The notes beneath the pieces are model-generated. The model was not told where the DNA came from. It ran no database searches and saw only the letters and a program-made list of their open reading frames with translations. Shown here piece after piece: positions 15,401 to 27,400 of a DNA stretch of 64,000 bases (positions are counted from its first letter, which is position 1; each line of letters begins with the position of its first letter). A program made the position numbers and the translations under genes. The stretch covers positions 1,516,072 through 1,580,071 of the forward strand of contig CAADRB010000033.1 in NCBI GenBank assembly GCA_900708905.1, read 5' to 3'. Origin of the DNA: Hymenolepis diminuta. Lineage: Eukaryota; Platyhelminthes; Cestoda; Cyclophyllidea; Hymenolepididae.

Positions 15401-18400
15401 TTAATTCTATGGCGTAAGTTTAGATCAACTAATGAGCAATTAACGTGTAATATAAACAGACAAAGAAATGATGCACGCAAAAATTTATTTAATCGGATAT
15501 GAACGGTAAAAATAATTTTCACCCAATTCATTCAGAAATAGTCATAATATTAAATCCATAATAATAATAATAATAATAACTATAATACTGACCGACAAGT
15601 AAATTTGCACAGATAATCAATAAACGCTCTTTAAATCAATAAGTAAACAGAGAAAACGAAGACTCGGAAAATTCTGAGTTAAATATACTTACACCTCTAC
15701 TCTCTTAGAGTATTGTGAAGTATTTTTCAATTTAAATTATGGCAAATCGAACCAATTTTAAGGTGGAAAAGCATCTACATATGAGAAACAGCAAATAATT
15801 CAATCAAATCTCTGTTAAGATTGTTGCTGATTTCAGGTACTTCCCAAAAGTAAAATTGCAACTTTTTGTATTACTTTGGTAAATAATAATTCCTATATTG
15901 TTTACCTATTTACTTGAGTTCAAATTTTGTAATCAGACTCTTGGTTTCTTAAATATGTTCAGACATTGGACATTTAAAGCCATTGTTGGCTCCAGATAAA
16001 TAAAGCAGAGTTAGTTTCACTTACATCCACTCCAAGGGGATGCAGTATTTCCTGAACAGCAAGGGGATACGAAGAATAATTAAGCATCATCTTGCCATCT
16101 TAATATCTGATCAAAAATAGAATGATTTAATTGCCTTGTAGACTTTAAAAGCTATCTCTCAAGAGAATGAAAGGGAGACAACTAAAGTTGGCCAGCTTCG
16201 ATCATAAATAGTAAATAAAATTCAGATAACATGCTTTCTCACAACAAATTTATGAGTTCATAAAAAATTTAAAAGAGAATTTAGGAGCGCGTCATCCTAC
16301 TAAAAACTTGACTTTTGTCAGTCTCCTTCCCTACATTGACGCCAAATGAAACTAGTTGATTTTGACAATAACGGTGAAAGCTTTTTTCACCCTAGCGCTT
16401 GCGAAAACAAGATTAAGACAAGATTTTCTAACCAAGACAGAGCATGAGCGAAAGACGTGAGATAAATAGAAACCCAGATTTGTAGCAAATTGATCTGAGC
16501 AAAACATGTATGTGGCTCAAAGTTACCTTAAATAAAAAAGCATCTTAGCAAAGATGACATCAAAGGACCTTATAAAATAAGAAGCTGATGAAGAAAGGAT
16601 GTAGGGAAGAATAAAACAAAACAAATAACTACTGGAGTTCATAATTGCATTTTTACTGCCTGAGTTCATTGTGACACTAACACATTTTCCCAATTTCTAA
16701 CGGTTATATTTTAGTGTGAAACCCAAAAAAACATTTATATGTACATTAAAGGAGTAGAGACCATATATACAAAACGTAATAGTTTGAATGAAATGGTTCA
16801 TTTACACCCTAAAAACGTAGTTGGAACAATGTAAATTTTCATTTTTACGTTCAAATAAAGATTCTAGACGACGATACTGCATTTATTACAGAGATTAAAA
16901 TACCCCTGAATGTAAATATAATTAGAAAGAAAAGAAGGCAGATAAATCTACGCATTAAGAGAATTTTGATTGAAACCACCTTCCATGATGTGGACGGATC
17001 TCGTGACCTTGGGGTTGACAGTCATACACGAAGAGTTTATGCTTTGGTCAGAGATAAAACCTGAATTGTTTAGAATAATTAGCCTAAAAATCACAATTTA
17101 GCATTACTACTCAGACACTTATGGACTGATTGAACTCAAGAATATTAACCAACTTTCTATTTTAAAAGTAAAAATTTAACCGTTCCTGAGGAAATAGCCC
17201 AACCTGAACAAATATTTAAAAAATAGAGAATGAAAATTAAAAAAAAACCATTTGAATATGATATACTGATTGGACAGGGCAAGCATTAGGGGGAAAGCTT
17301 TACGAAGTTTAATCCACTTGAGCATAAACTAATGTGGCAGCAAAATCAATTTTAACTGCTCAAATATGAAGTTTTATTGTTTTTGGAGCTTCCATAAGGA
17401 CTCAAATGTTTGTTTAAGAAAATTTAATTTCAACCACTAATGACAAATTTAAAGAAATTTGTTTTCTCTTTAGTGCCAGATCTAGTAATTAACAGAAAGC
17501 GTTAGGAGTTTAAGAAGTCAAAATTCCTAAATTTATTCCCAAACTAAGAGTTTCTTACCAATTAATTAAACTAGATTTTTTCCTCTGTTTAATAATCAAT
17601 ATGTACAGAGCTATTGCACTGTACCCTTTCCAAAGAGGTAGGCAAATTTAGTTTCATTCAGTTAGAATTAGGAAATAAAAAAACCTTGTTACTATGGCGG
17701 TGTTTTGCAGCACTCGTATGTAAAGTTGACCAACTTTACCTGAAATTTGGAAGAAATGGGTAAAGGTAACAGTAGATAAAATATTGATCAAAATAAAGGT
17801 TGAGGAGCTGTCAGAATGCACATCAACAAAGTCGGAAATCACGAGTTCGACGGTTATCTCGGCTTAAATACATCTAATATCATAACCACTGGTACTAAAA
17901 TAATACTAGCCAATAGAAGTTACGAAATGTAATTTCTCACCAATGGGGTCTTAATGGTTGAAAAACACTTCCTCTAAGTGCGACTTTTTCTTAACTTTTT
18001 TGAAATACAAATACAATTCTATGAATGAATGAATGACCTTTACATTCCTCATTCAAATCATAGTAACAAAGTCCAAAATAAACTGAAATGAATGCAGTCT
18101 GGGTAATCTGACATTAAGATTTGAGCAATCACCTTCACTCATATGCCAAAATCAAAGGTCGATTATCAATGTAAAGGGAAACTGCGTACTTGGATACAAA
18201 ATTTACCTCAAAAGAAAACATATCCCTTAGGTTAAAAAAATTTCTCTCTTAAGAAATTTAAAATGGGGTCATATGGGAAGTATAAGCTAACTATGCAGAA
18301 TCGGTTTCCCTCTATTGTCCTTAAAGATTTTACTCAGTTGTTTGAGATCTTATAGGATCGTTCCACTGGAAGAAAATATTGAATAGAACCACTTTAATTA

Positions 18401-21400
18401 GGCAACCGGTCAATGAGCACCGGGGCTCGTGGACAAGAATTTGCTAAGAAATCCATGTGACAAATCATGAAATTTTAAATTGGGAACGTGAATTGTCCAT
18501 TAAGCAATTACTGTAAAACCTAAATTCAGACATTAATTGAAGCATTAGATGTTAACTTTTTAATTTCCTCCCCTTAACCTCTTAGTGGACTTTGCTGCTA
18601 TCCAATTTCGATTGCTTCCTCACGATAAAACAAAAATGTTACCTTAACGTTGGTTTTATAAACCTAGGTGTGAAGTAAATCAATTAAATAAATTATACAT
18701 AGTCCAACTTAATTTCCAGGGTTCGAATGACGAAATGTCTCGTTTATCTTTATTCAAAAAAGGGATGCGCATAATTAAAGAAACTTTAAACGGACTTTTT
18801 TTAAATTATAAATTATAAAGAAACAGATTTTTAAAATTATAATTAACTTCAACTAATGACCACTCTTGGCTTGGCTGTTTATTTGCTCTACTTAAAGTAT
18901 CAGAACATGGGATAAACAAAGAGATGAAAGGTCTTCAATGTTACATTTATGGAAGGGAAAGGAAAGTAAAATGCAAAGATTTTAGACTTTAAATACGATA
19001 ATTTTCAAATAACTCTCCCTTTTTAATCAGTGCCTTTTTGACCTTCTGATCTTCCGAACACCCGAGAAGTTAATTAGAGATTAGTTTCTGGGGGGATTGC
19101 TGTTTTTCCTTAGATTTCTGTCATTATATATTTTACAAACCGAATACAGCAGAAGAAAATGCACATTCCATATTGAACAAGTTCAAGTACTGTTTTCATT
19201 AATTCCGCTTTCTTCACTAGTAAAAGCATTAGAGATGGAGTAGAAAGTAATGGCTCAGCCTAGAGACTACTGAGTTTAATTGAGCTATCACCCGTCTAAC
19301 TTCTTTCGTCGCTCACTGCGCAAGAGGATAAAGAAAAGAGACCGTTGGCCAGAGAGAAAGTTCAAGGGGGAGGGGGACGAGAGACTTGTAATTGTGGATA
19401 TGTGTGAGGTAGTGAGTGCATTCGTGATGTTTCCAAGATAGTATTTAAGAACACATAGAGAGTGAATAAGAAGTAAGTCTCCACTTTAAAAATCAAATAT
19501 GTTTCAGTGATGAGCTCTATAAAAAAATAAAATGATGTGAGCACACATAGTATGAAGTTTTAATTGAAATTTACTTCTTCCCAATAACTGAGGCGGTTCG
19601 TGAATATTTATACACCTGGAAATCTTCAAGTTTAAATCATCCTTATTTCTTTAGAGTAGTTGGTGAGAGAACTTTTAGGGAATTAAAAGTGATTACATTT
19701 TTAGGAAGGATCAGCTACACTAGCTTACCATCGAGAGGTTCAAGAGGAGAAAAATATTTGAAACTGACAATGTAGGTACAACACGTTGCTTAAGTTGAGT
19801 TAATTGGAGAACAGGAGAGAATTCCAAATTTTAAAAGCCAGTGTAGTGACCATGTTCACTGCAAATTTCTGGAATTAAAATGTTCGTCTATTTTCCCTAA
19901 ATTATATTATGAGAATTATCATTGGTATTTTCATGGACATTCTCGATTTTAATATCCTTATGAATTCCTCTAGAATTTTCTATTCCGAGTCAGCCCAGCC
20001 TTACACTTCAGTTCGGCACTTGAGGTTCGATGTGTCACTCATGAATTGGGCTCAAGTGACCTACAACAAATATGGGAAACTCAGCGCAATTCATTCTCTG
20101 AGTAAGTATGCTCTAGCTGGTAGAATATTTGCTATCTGATTCAGTTTTTTATCTTTAATTCCAAAGTATGTAAATCCCCTCTGCATACTCGCACATGACG
20201 CCACTGTAACCTCACCCACACACAACTGCATCCCGATCTCTCAAACCTCTGAGCTTTCTCTTTGTATTCAATAAAGCTCTGCAACCAACGATCTCCTCTT
20301 ATCTCCATTCTATTGTGTGGTGAAGATCGTAACACCAGATTTCCCCTTCACTCCCCAACTATATGGCTATAAGGCTATGCACTTACCAATAAACTGGCGA
20401 TTACATTCCAGGCTTGTAAGCAATACAGGTATGATGAATTCATCAGCATCTAACAAGTGTTAAAACTAATGAGTAGTAGGCGAGCAGACCTGAGAAGTTT
20501 GATTAATACTTGAAGCAATTCATCAAAGCTGGGGCCAAAAAATCTGTATAATCCATGCGAAATGAAACCTCATCAAGAGTGAATTTTATGTGATATGTCA
20601 GCACCAGTTCAAACGGGAAAAGTGAAGCAAGTTTACCACAAGGTAGAATATTGCACAAGTTCCCCCAGTAAGGTGAAGGTCAACTGAGGAAGAGCGTGTT
20701 TGATTTCGGGCGCATGCGTAAGTTAGCAAGGACATCAAAGGCACGCAAATAAGGAACGCAAAGGTGAAATTTCAACAGCAGTGTTAGGAAGGTAAACCGA
20801 CTTATAATACACAACAAAAGCAAAGATGTATTTTTTTTAGAAAACTTCTTTTATGAACGAATCCCAATTAAATCTGCACCACAGACTAAATATCCGATTC
20901 CACCGATTCAGGTTTCAACAACGAAAAACAGACTTATTTGTTATTGCAAACGTTGCGGTATGTCAATGGTAAAATATATATTGTCTGCGTCTCTAGAACA
21001 GCGGCCTGCTTTATTAGTTAACTGGAAAAAAAAAACTATAGCCTATTCATTGCCGCTATTAAATTAAATTCGGTTAATCCAAATTTACGTATATAGGATA
21101 AGGAAATGTACGGCTGTCAATTTTGAACTAAAGGTCAAAAAGCGGGAAATTTGGATTTATCTATATATTTGTTTCAGCAAGGTATAAAAACTGATATGCT
21201 TAGAAAGTGCGTAGGTGGGGCATGGTCACTGTACACGTCTGACATATCAGAGGTCACGGGTGCGATTCCCATCGGTGCACACCCAGTGAGTTGAATGAAC
21301 AACGGTACTCGTTAAGTCTATCTTACATAGAGGGTGGAGGAATTTGAGTCCCTCACCAGAGAGGCTCCATCATGCCATTCTATATCCAAGATGAGCGTTT

Positions 21401-24400
21401 GAAAACGCATTCCAAAGTGGTCTTGAGAATTATTATTATTTATACTTAGAATGGGTGACCTCAGAAAATCAAAAAAGCTTACTTGTCGATTAGAATAGTA
21501 CTCAAGCCTCCCCAAATGGTTTTTTGCAAAATAGTATTTTCTAGAGATTTCTAAGTATAAGGATTTTTGCCTTCATTAATAAAAAAGGGAGAGATAGTCA
21601 AAAGCAGATAAGCGATAAAAAAGGTGACCATAAAGAACTCTTTTGAAAATGAGGAAATAAATATTAATATATTGGAAAGATAGCATACACCCTTTTAACT
21701 CCATATTCATGTTTTATTAATTCCCCTTCTTAATGAAAAGTACGCACACACCATTCACTATCTTTGACTATTTTACAATGCTGAAAGAAAAAAGTCTCCA
21801 GTTTCTGGACAGACAGTGGGTTTCTCAATTCTTCATGAAATGTTTGAGACCTTATCCACAAAAATAAAAGTTCTTTATGCAAAAAATTGAGGTTGTAATG
21901 TCTCATAATATTACAAACACATCTAAAAGCACGGTTTCTTTAGATTCTAAAAATTCTACTCAATTTCAAGTTGTACCTGTCTCTCCTAAGGTGCTTCTTA
22001 CTGCAACCCTATTTCAGGAGGCCAATGATTACATGAAGTACTACCCATCAGAGGTAGTGCAAAAATAACGACTCTCACGCACTTTATACAACCTTCTATG
22101 CCTAAAGTCTATACAGCACGACCTGTTTTTGAGTCTACCGTGCCCAAGTAATAATCAATCACGGAATTCTGTCTGTGTGATTACCAGACAGATAAAATAC
22201 GTCATTTAAAGGGACAATAAGAAGGTTGTTCTACTTTTACTTCCATCAGAACTCCTAAATCGAGTCTCCAAAATGTCTTGATCAGTGCAGCCACATTCGA
22301 GCTAAACCAGTTAATTTTCCGTCCCAGAACAGTGTCGAAAGGGAGTGGACAAAACACAGACGAGGCTTCACTTTGTTATTATCAGGATCCTATACGCTCT
22401 CAAACTAAGGTCACATCGATCTTGGTCTTTTTGGAACTATCCAAAGAACCTCTTATTTTATCTTGGTGAATTCATATTCAAAGTGACGTGAGATTATACA
22501 CATTAACAGCCTCCGCCAGGTATTCGCCAACCAGGGAGTACCAAAGTTATTGTATCAAGGAATGTCAAACAGTTCTCCTCTAATAGATTTGAGAGCTAAT
22601 CGTGGTCTAAATATCTCCCTTCTATATTCTCTGTCTAATCTCAATGGTCTGTTAACATTGTAAAAAGGCAACTTCTCGTTTCACAAGGGGAGAAGATAAC
22701 TTCCAAACCGAAAACGGATACAACGGAGATCTATCTAGACACATGTGGCCCCTAAACTCCAAAGACCCTATACGTATGTATATCTCACAATATCAGTAAA
22801 ATAGTTAACGATAGGGGTCTTTTTAGGCCCTAGGATCTTCATCTAAAAAATGGAAAGAATGTAGCGTAAATACTTATGTTGTAGGGGAGTCAGGAGACGT
22901 CTGTATCGTAGTAAGCTGAAACGTGAGATAACGAGAATATTAAGTCAAAATAAGGAGGTTTGACGAATTGGTAGATAAATTAAGAATATACAGCAAAGTC
23001 AACACACTTACAGGCGAGAAAGTAAAAGTGACAACTTAAAATATCAGATCATTTTCCCTAATAACAGTTTGGATGAAAGATCTGTTTCATAAATCAGTTC
23101 AATAATTGAAGGATGAATCCCTATGCGTTTCCAAACTTTTTATTAGTGACATCACTAATCTCTGAGACCTGATTATCTCGACCTCACAGTGGCGCTTGAA
23201 GCGATTGACCCCACTGTAACCTCAAGTTCCCCGAAGAGAAACATCGTGTGTCCTCGAGCGGTTTATTTTAATTAGTAGGATAACCTAATTGAATGATGCT
23301 TGAATGAGCTCTGCTAGGGTTCAGTTCTCCATTAAAATTCCATCTGTTTACGCTACCCCTTTTTTATGAGACTATATAAAGCCCACGCACACACATTTGT
23401 CATTTACCGGCTCTCTTGAATGCTCATCTTGGTTTGTTCAATAAACTTTGGCATGCACAACTTTTGTGTTCTATTTTTGGAACCGTCGTTTGTTGTTGTT
23501 AGCTGCCAACCTTTAGTAGTTACGCCTACAAACTGGTGACCCTGTGAGCGTTCACCCTTCAGATCAACAATAGCTTCTACACTTAGTGTTTTGTCAAACT
23601 ACTATTAGAAAACAAAGCTGCATTTTGAGCTTCTCTAATGAGAAGCTTGAATTCTGATATAATTCTCTTGATCAGTTTTAACTAATCAAGTCATTACCTG
23701 GTCATGTAATACCCTAGGTATCAAATCCTTGATTTTTGACTTAGCAAGCATACAGATTGACAGATAAGACAGTTTATAATAATGGAATTTAGGTTAATCA
23801 AACCTCTTTCTTTTGGATTACATTAACTACCCAACACTCGAAGGGTTAACTAACCCCTAATTATTGAGGCAAAAAAACTGTTTAACCAATTGGAAGTAGT
23901 GATTTTGACCAGTTGGTTAAATCACGAGGTTGTGAGATGGTCAATTGATATCGGATGCAAGTCAAGACGAAAGAATTTTCCATCTTTATCTCTTAATTAG
24001 CTTGCATTTCTAAATTGCAAAATCGTAAACAGATTAACTTCTCTAAAGCACAATTCTGTAAACGCACGTCCAAATATAGGATAGGTCTAAGAGCTATTTG
24101 AATAGAATGCATTTAACAAAAATTAAGCACTTGAACTCCACAAACATAAATGAATGAAAATCAAATATGATCGAACTCACCCTAACAACACATTCTGTAT
24201 GAGGAGACAAGCGACCCGATGAGCATCGATAGAGTTCTTCTTCTGAGTCTGGAACAAGAACGCCCTCAATACGAGCCAGTGGTTCGCCGTATCGATCGAC
24301 AAAATCGATATGCGGAGAGGAAGAGATGAGAACGAGTTGAACAATGCGGAGAAGACGCTGGGTGGAGAGTCGAATCATGATACAGCAAGCACCGACGGAA

Positions 24401-27400
24401 CTGACTTCTGGATGAAGGTAGGGCTGCAGCACAACTGGTTTGGAAGCGAATTCGGCGGAAGCATCGTCTATTGCTAGATCGCTGGGGGAAAAAATAAAAC
24501 TAAATATTTTTTATACGTCTTAGTGAAGATAAAAAACTTGAGAAACAATTACTGATAGTTCACTTAACTAGCAAAATTTAACAGAAATAGCAAACAATCG
24601 CTATTAACGAATTAAAACCTCTATTACAAGATCAAAACAACGTACTGTACGGGCGTTTAGAGGCACATTTGAGACAAACACTTTTTAAAGATATCCTTTC
24701 GAACTGTATCAGATTGTGAAGAGTTTTCTGAAATCGCAGATGCATTACAAGAGGCAGGAAGACCAATGAAAATAAGTAATAATCCATCTGATCGCAAAAT
24801 TCCAAATAACAATAGGCATTCACTACAATGAAGTAGTCTTTTATCTGACATGAATAAAATCACATCCAAAATGCCATTTTGCAGATAATACTTCATTTGT
24901 AAACAACCAGTCTTGACGAAGAAAATTGACATTCAGCAGAGTGATAAATGCACCTTAATCATCATTATCATAAACACTACTCCAGTTTAGTGTAATCACC
25001 TAAGCTTCTGACTGCTCCCTCCTTTTCTTAACGAACTTTTCTTCGTACTTTACGTTTAACAGGCCTAAATCCGATTGTCTAACTGAATTAGGTCGTATCA
25101 ATCCCTGAAATAAGTAAATGTATACAAAAATCGGGGATAAATAGGACTTGATTTATAAATAACCAGAGGTCAAATCGGTACGCTAAGGAAGGTAATCATT
25201 TAAATCGGACTTTTAAAATAGCCCCAACAAACACTCAAACTAACCATCATCACATGCTATATAAACAAATTAAATAATAACAGTTTGAAATGATATTATC
25301 ATAAACGGAATCGACATCGAAAGCAATCAAATGCATAAACAGCCCAGCTGTCCGTCGTCCTAAAATGGACGGTGGAAAACCACCCACGCAAGAAAATGGA
25401 GGAGTTATCTCCCATCATATCCAGTTTACAAAAATTAGAAGTGCAAAAAGGGGAAAACTTACGAAGCCAACGATGTTATCACAATGGAAGGAGTTTTCAT
25501 CTGCTACATTTTCATTCCTGTGAACCTCTTTTTGTTGATGGACATAGTAAATCTGTTAAAATAGTAACAATACTTAAATCCTCAAAATATATCTCGACTT
25601 TGTAGGTAGATGGTCCTTAAGAATCGACAGTAATGTCTCCGAGTGTCAATTTGAGCTAGATGAATTTCCAGCAATCTAATTCTCCTTCTAAGTTTAACTG
25701 CCATCTAAAATCACATGTGTTAAGAATCAACTTTACTCCCTTTTCCACACTCTTCAATTTTCGGCATTTAAGTTGCTTATCGATTATCTCCGCCAGATTG
25801 AGCTTTACTCTTCTATCTAGTCATCATTTCTGTCACCGTCTCTGTATTGCCATTTTGTGGTATCAGAGAAGGATAGTTTAATAAATTTTCTCTATCTTGG
25901 GTTGGTAGCGTCTAAGCTAGAGCCAGTCATGCTATAGATACATCGCTACACTCAAGAATTTCGTCAAAACAAAACAGAAGAGGAAAGAAATGAACTTGAA
26001 TGGGAGATAATATGATGTTACTGCTCGAATATGTGGATATTACGAATGGATAATGCCTAAAAAATATTAGAAGTACGAGACTGATTTTATTTAATATGAA
26101 TAACTCAGGATATCAATTAATCAAACACGCAGCACGGCATTCAGATAATACAAACATAATATGTCTCAACTGAAAGACACAAAATTCAAAAAGATAAAGC
26201 AAGGCAGCATATCATGGCTGATGGAAGGAGGGGTGATGGGGTAGAACAAATAAAGAAAGCCTACTTTTTGATACGATTCGAAAATAAATCGACTTATACT
26301 TGTGATATTTTTAATTATATCAGGAAATATGTGGGAAGGTAGAATTAAAATTTAACCGTTTCGTTCCAAGAAAAGGCTATTATTAGTTACAGAAGAATTA
26401 TTTTTCCTTAGTGAGAATAGAGACATCTAATCCACGGTGAAGAAGCTCATTTTCACTTCTTAAGAAAGCTTGATGGCAATTTGGAAATCAGAAATCAAAA
26501 CTGACGGTATGTTTCCAACCGTATCTGGTATCTGGACCAAGTGTATTAATGGGGACCTAAAGGAAAGATCAGGGATTTATCTCACTAAGATAATTATCGA
26601 AATCAAGTCCTTTCAATGGAGGTACGTGATCATCGTCGATGTCTTAACCTAATCACTCTAGATTACAAGACTTCAGCCCCACTATTATCTAGTGATAAAT
26701 TGGTGATCTAGATTAAGGAATATTTAAGCGATCATTCTGAAATGTAGTTTATGGAAAAAAGCGAAGGAAAAAGCACTTTCTCATTTAAAGAACATTGTTG
26801 AATAGAACAAAAATCCCGTAACTTAATAGGTGGTCTTCAAGACTTGGTAAAACGTTTCCTTATCAATTTAAATTTCCTTTTTAAGAAGGATATCCATTGT
26901 ATTAGGAAACAAGGAAAATGGTATGGAGGAGACTAATTTGAAAGAAGAAACAGATAATGGTGAAATTTTAAACATACAAGGTTAGTTTGATAGAGTAATC
27001 AAATTTGAAACAAAAAATGGAAGATACCCTAAATTCTTATCATCATCTGTCATTATACATTCAATCTAGCCTAGATAAAACTAAAGTCTAAATGATACAG
27101 AAATTCCCTAACTTGAGCTAAAAAATAACTGGATTTTAGGATAAACCCTAAACTTCCTCTGATTTTGAAGGCAATAAAGTTACATATCCCCCCTGCATAA
27201 CTTTAACTATTCAATAAAACTCTCATGAAACGACGATCTTTTAATGATAACTTGGATCTTTGAATTGTGTGCAGATATTCACATAATGCGATAAATGGAC
27301 AGAACCGGAAATTAGCGGTATCGATCCACCCTAGGGACATTGGATCACAAAGTTTAGATATCTTTAATTAAAAGGACAGAGTATTAACATACGGTTTACT

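Larger units (their letters stand above)
10906..24180. other. Intron 2 of the PAAT-like gene (13.3 kb)
   Basis: Bounded on the minus strand by donor AGG|GTGAGT and acceptor TTTTCACTTTCAG, both phase 0. It contains the N gap, an (ATA)n run, a SINE-like copy at 21205-21420, LTR-like pieces near 20.2 and 23.2-23.5 kb, and half of a dispersed repeat pair at 13340-13472. No additional exon was recognised, although the gap could hide one. Confidence 0.5.

Noticed and set aside
20141..20335. 64-codon minus-strand ORF
   Set aside because: Lies over the LTR-like fragment and has no motif; better explained as repeat-derived.
25365..25523. 52-aa ATG ORF on the plus strand
   Set aside because: Short, no motif, no splice or poly(A) context that sets it apart.
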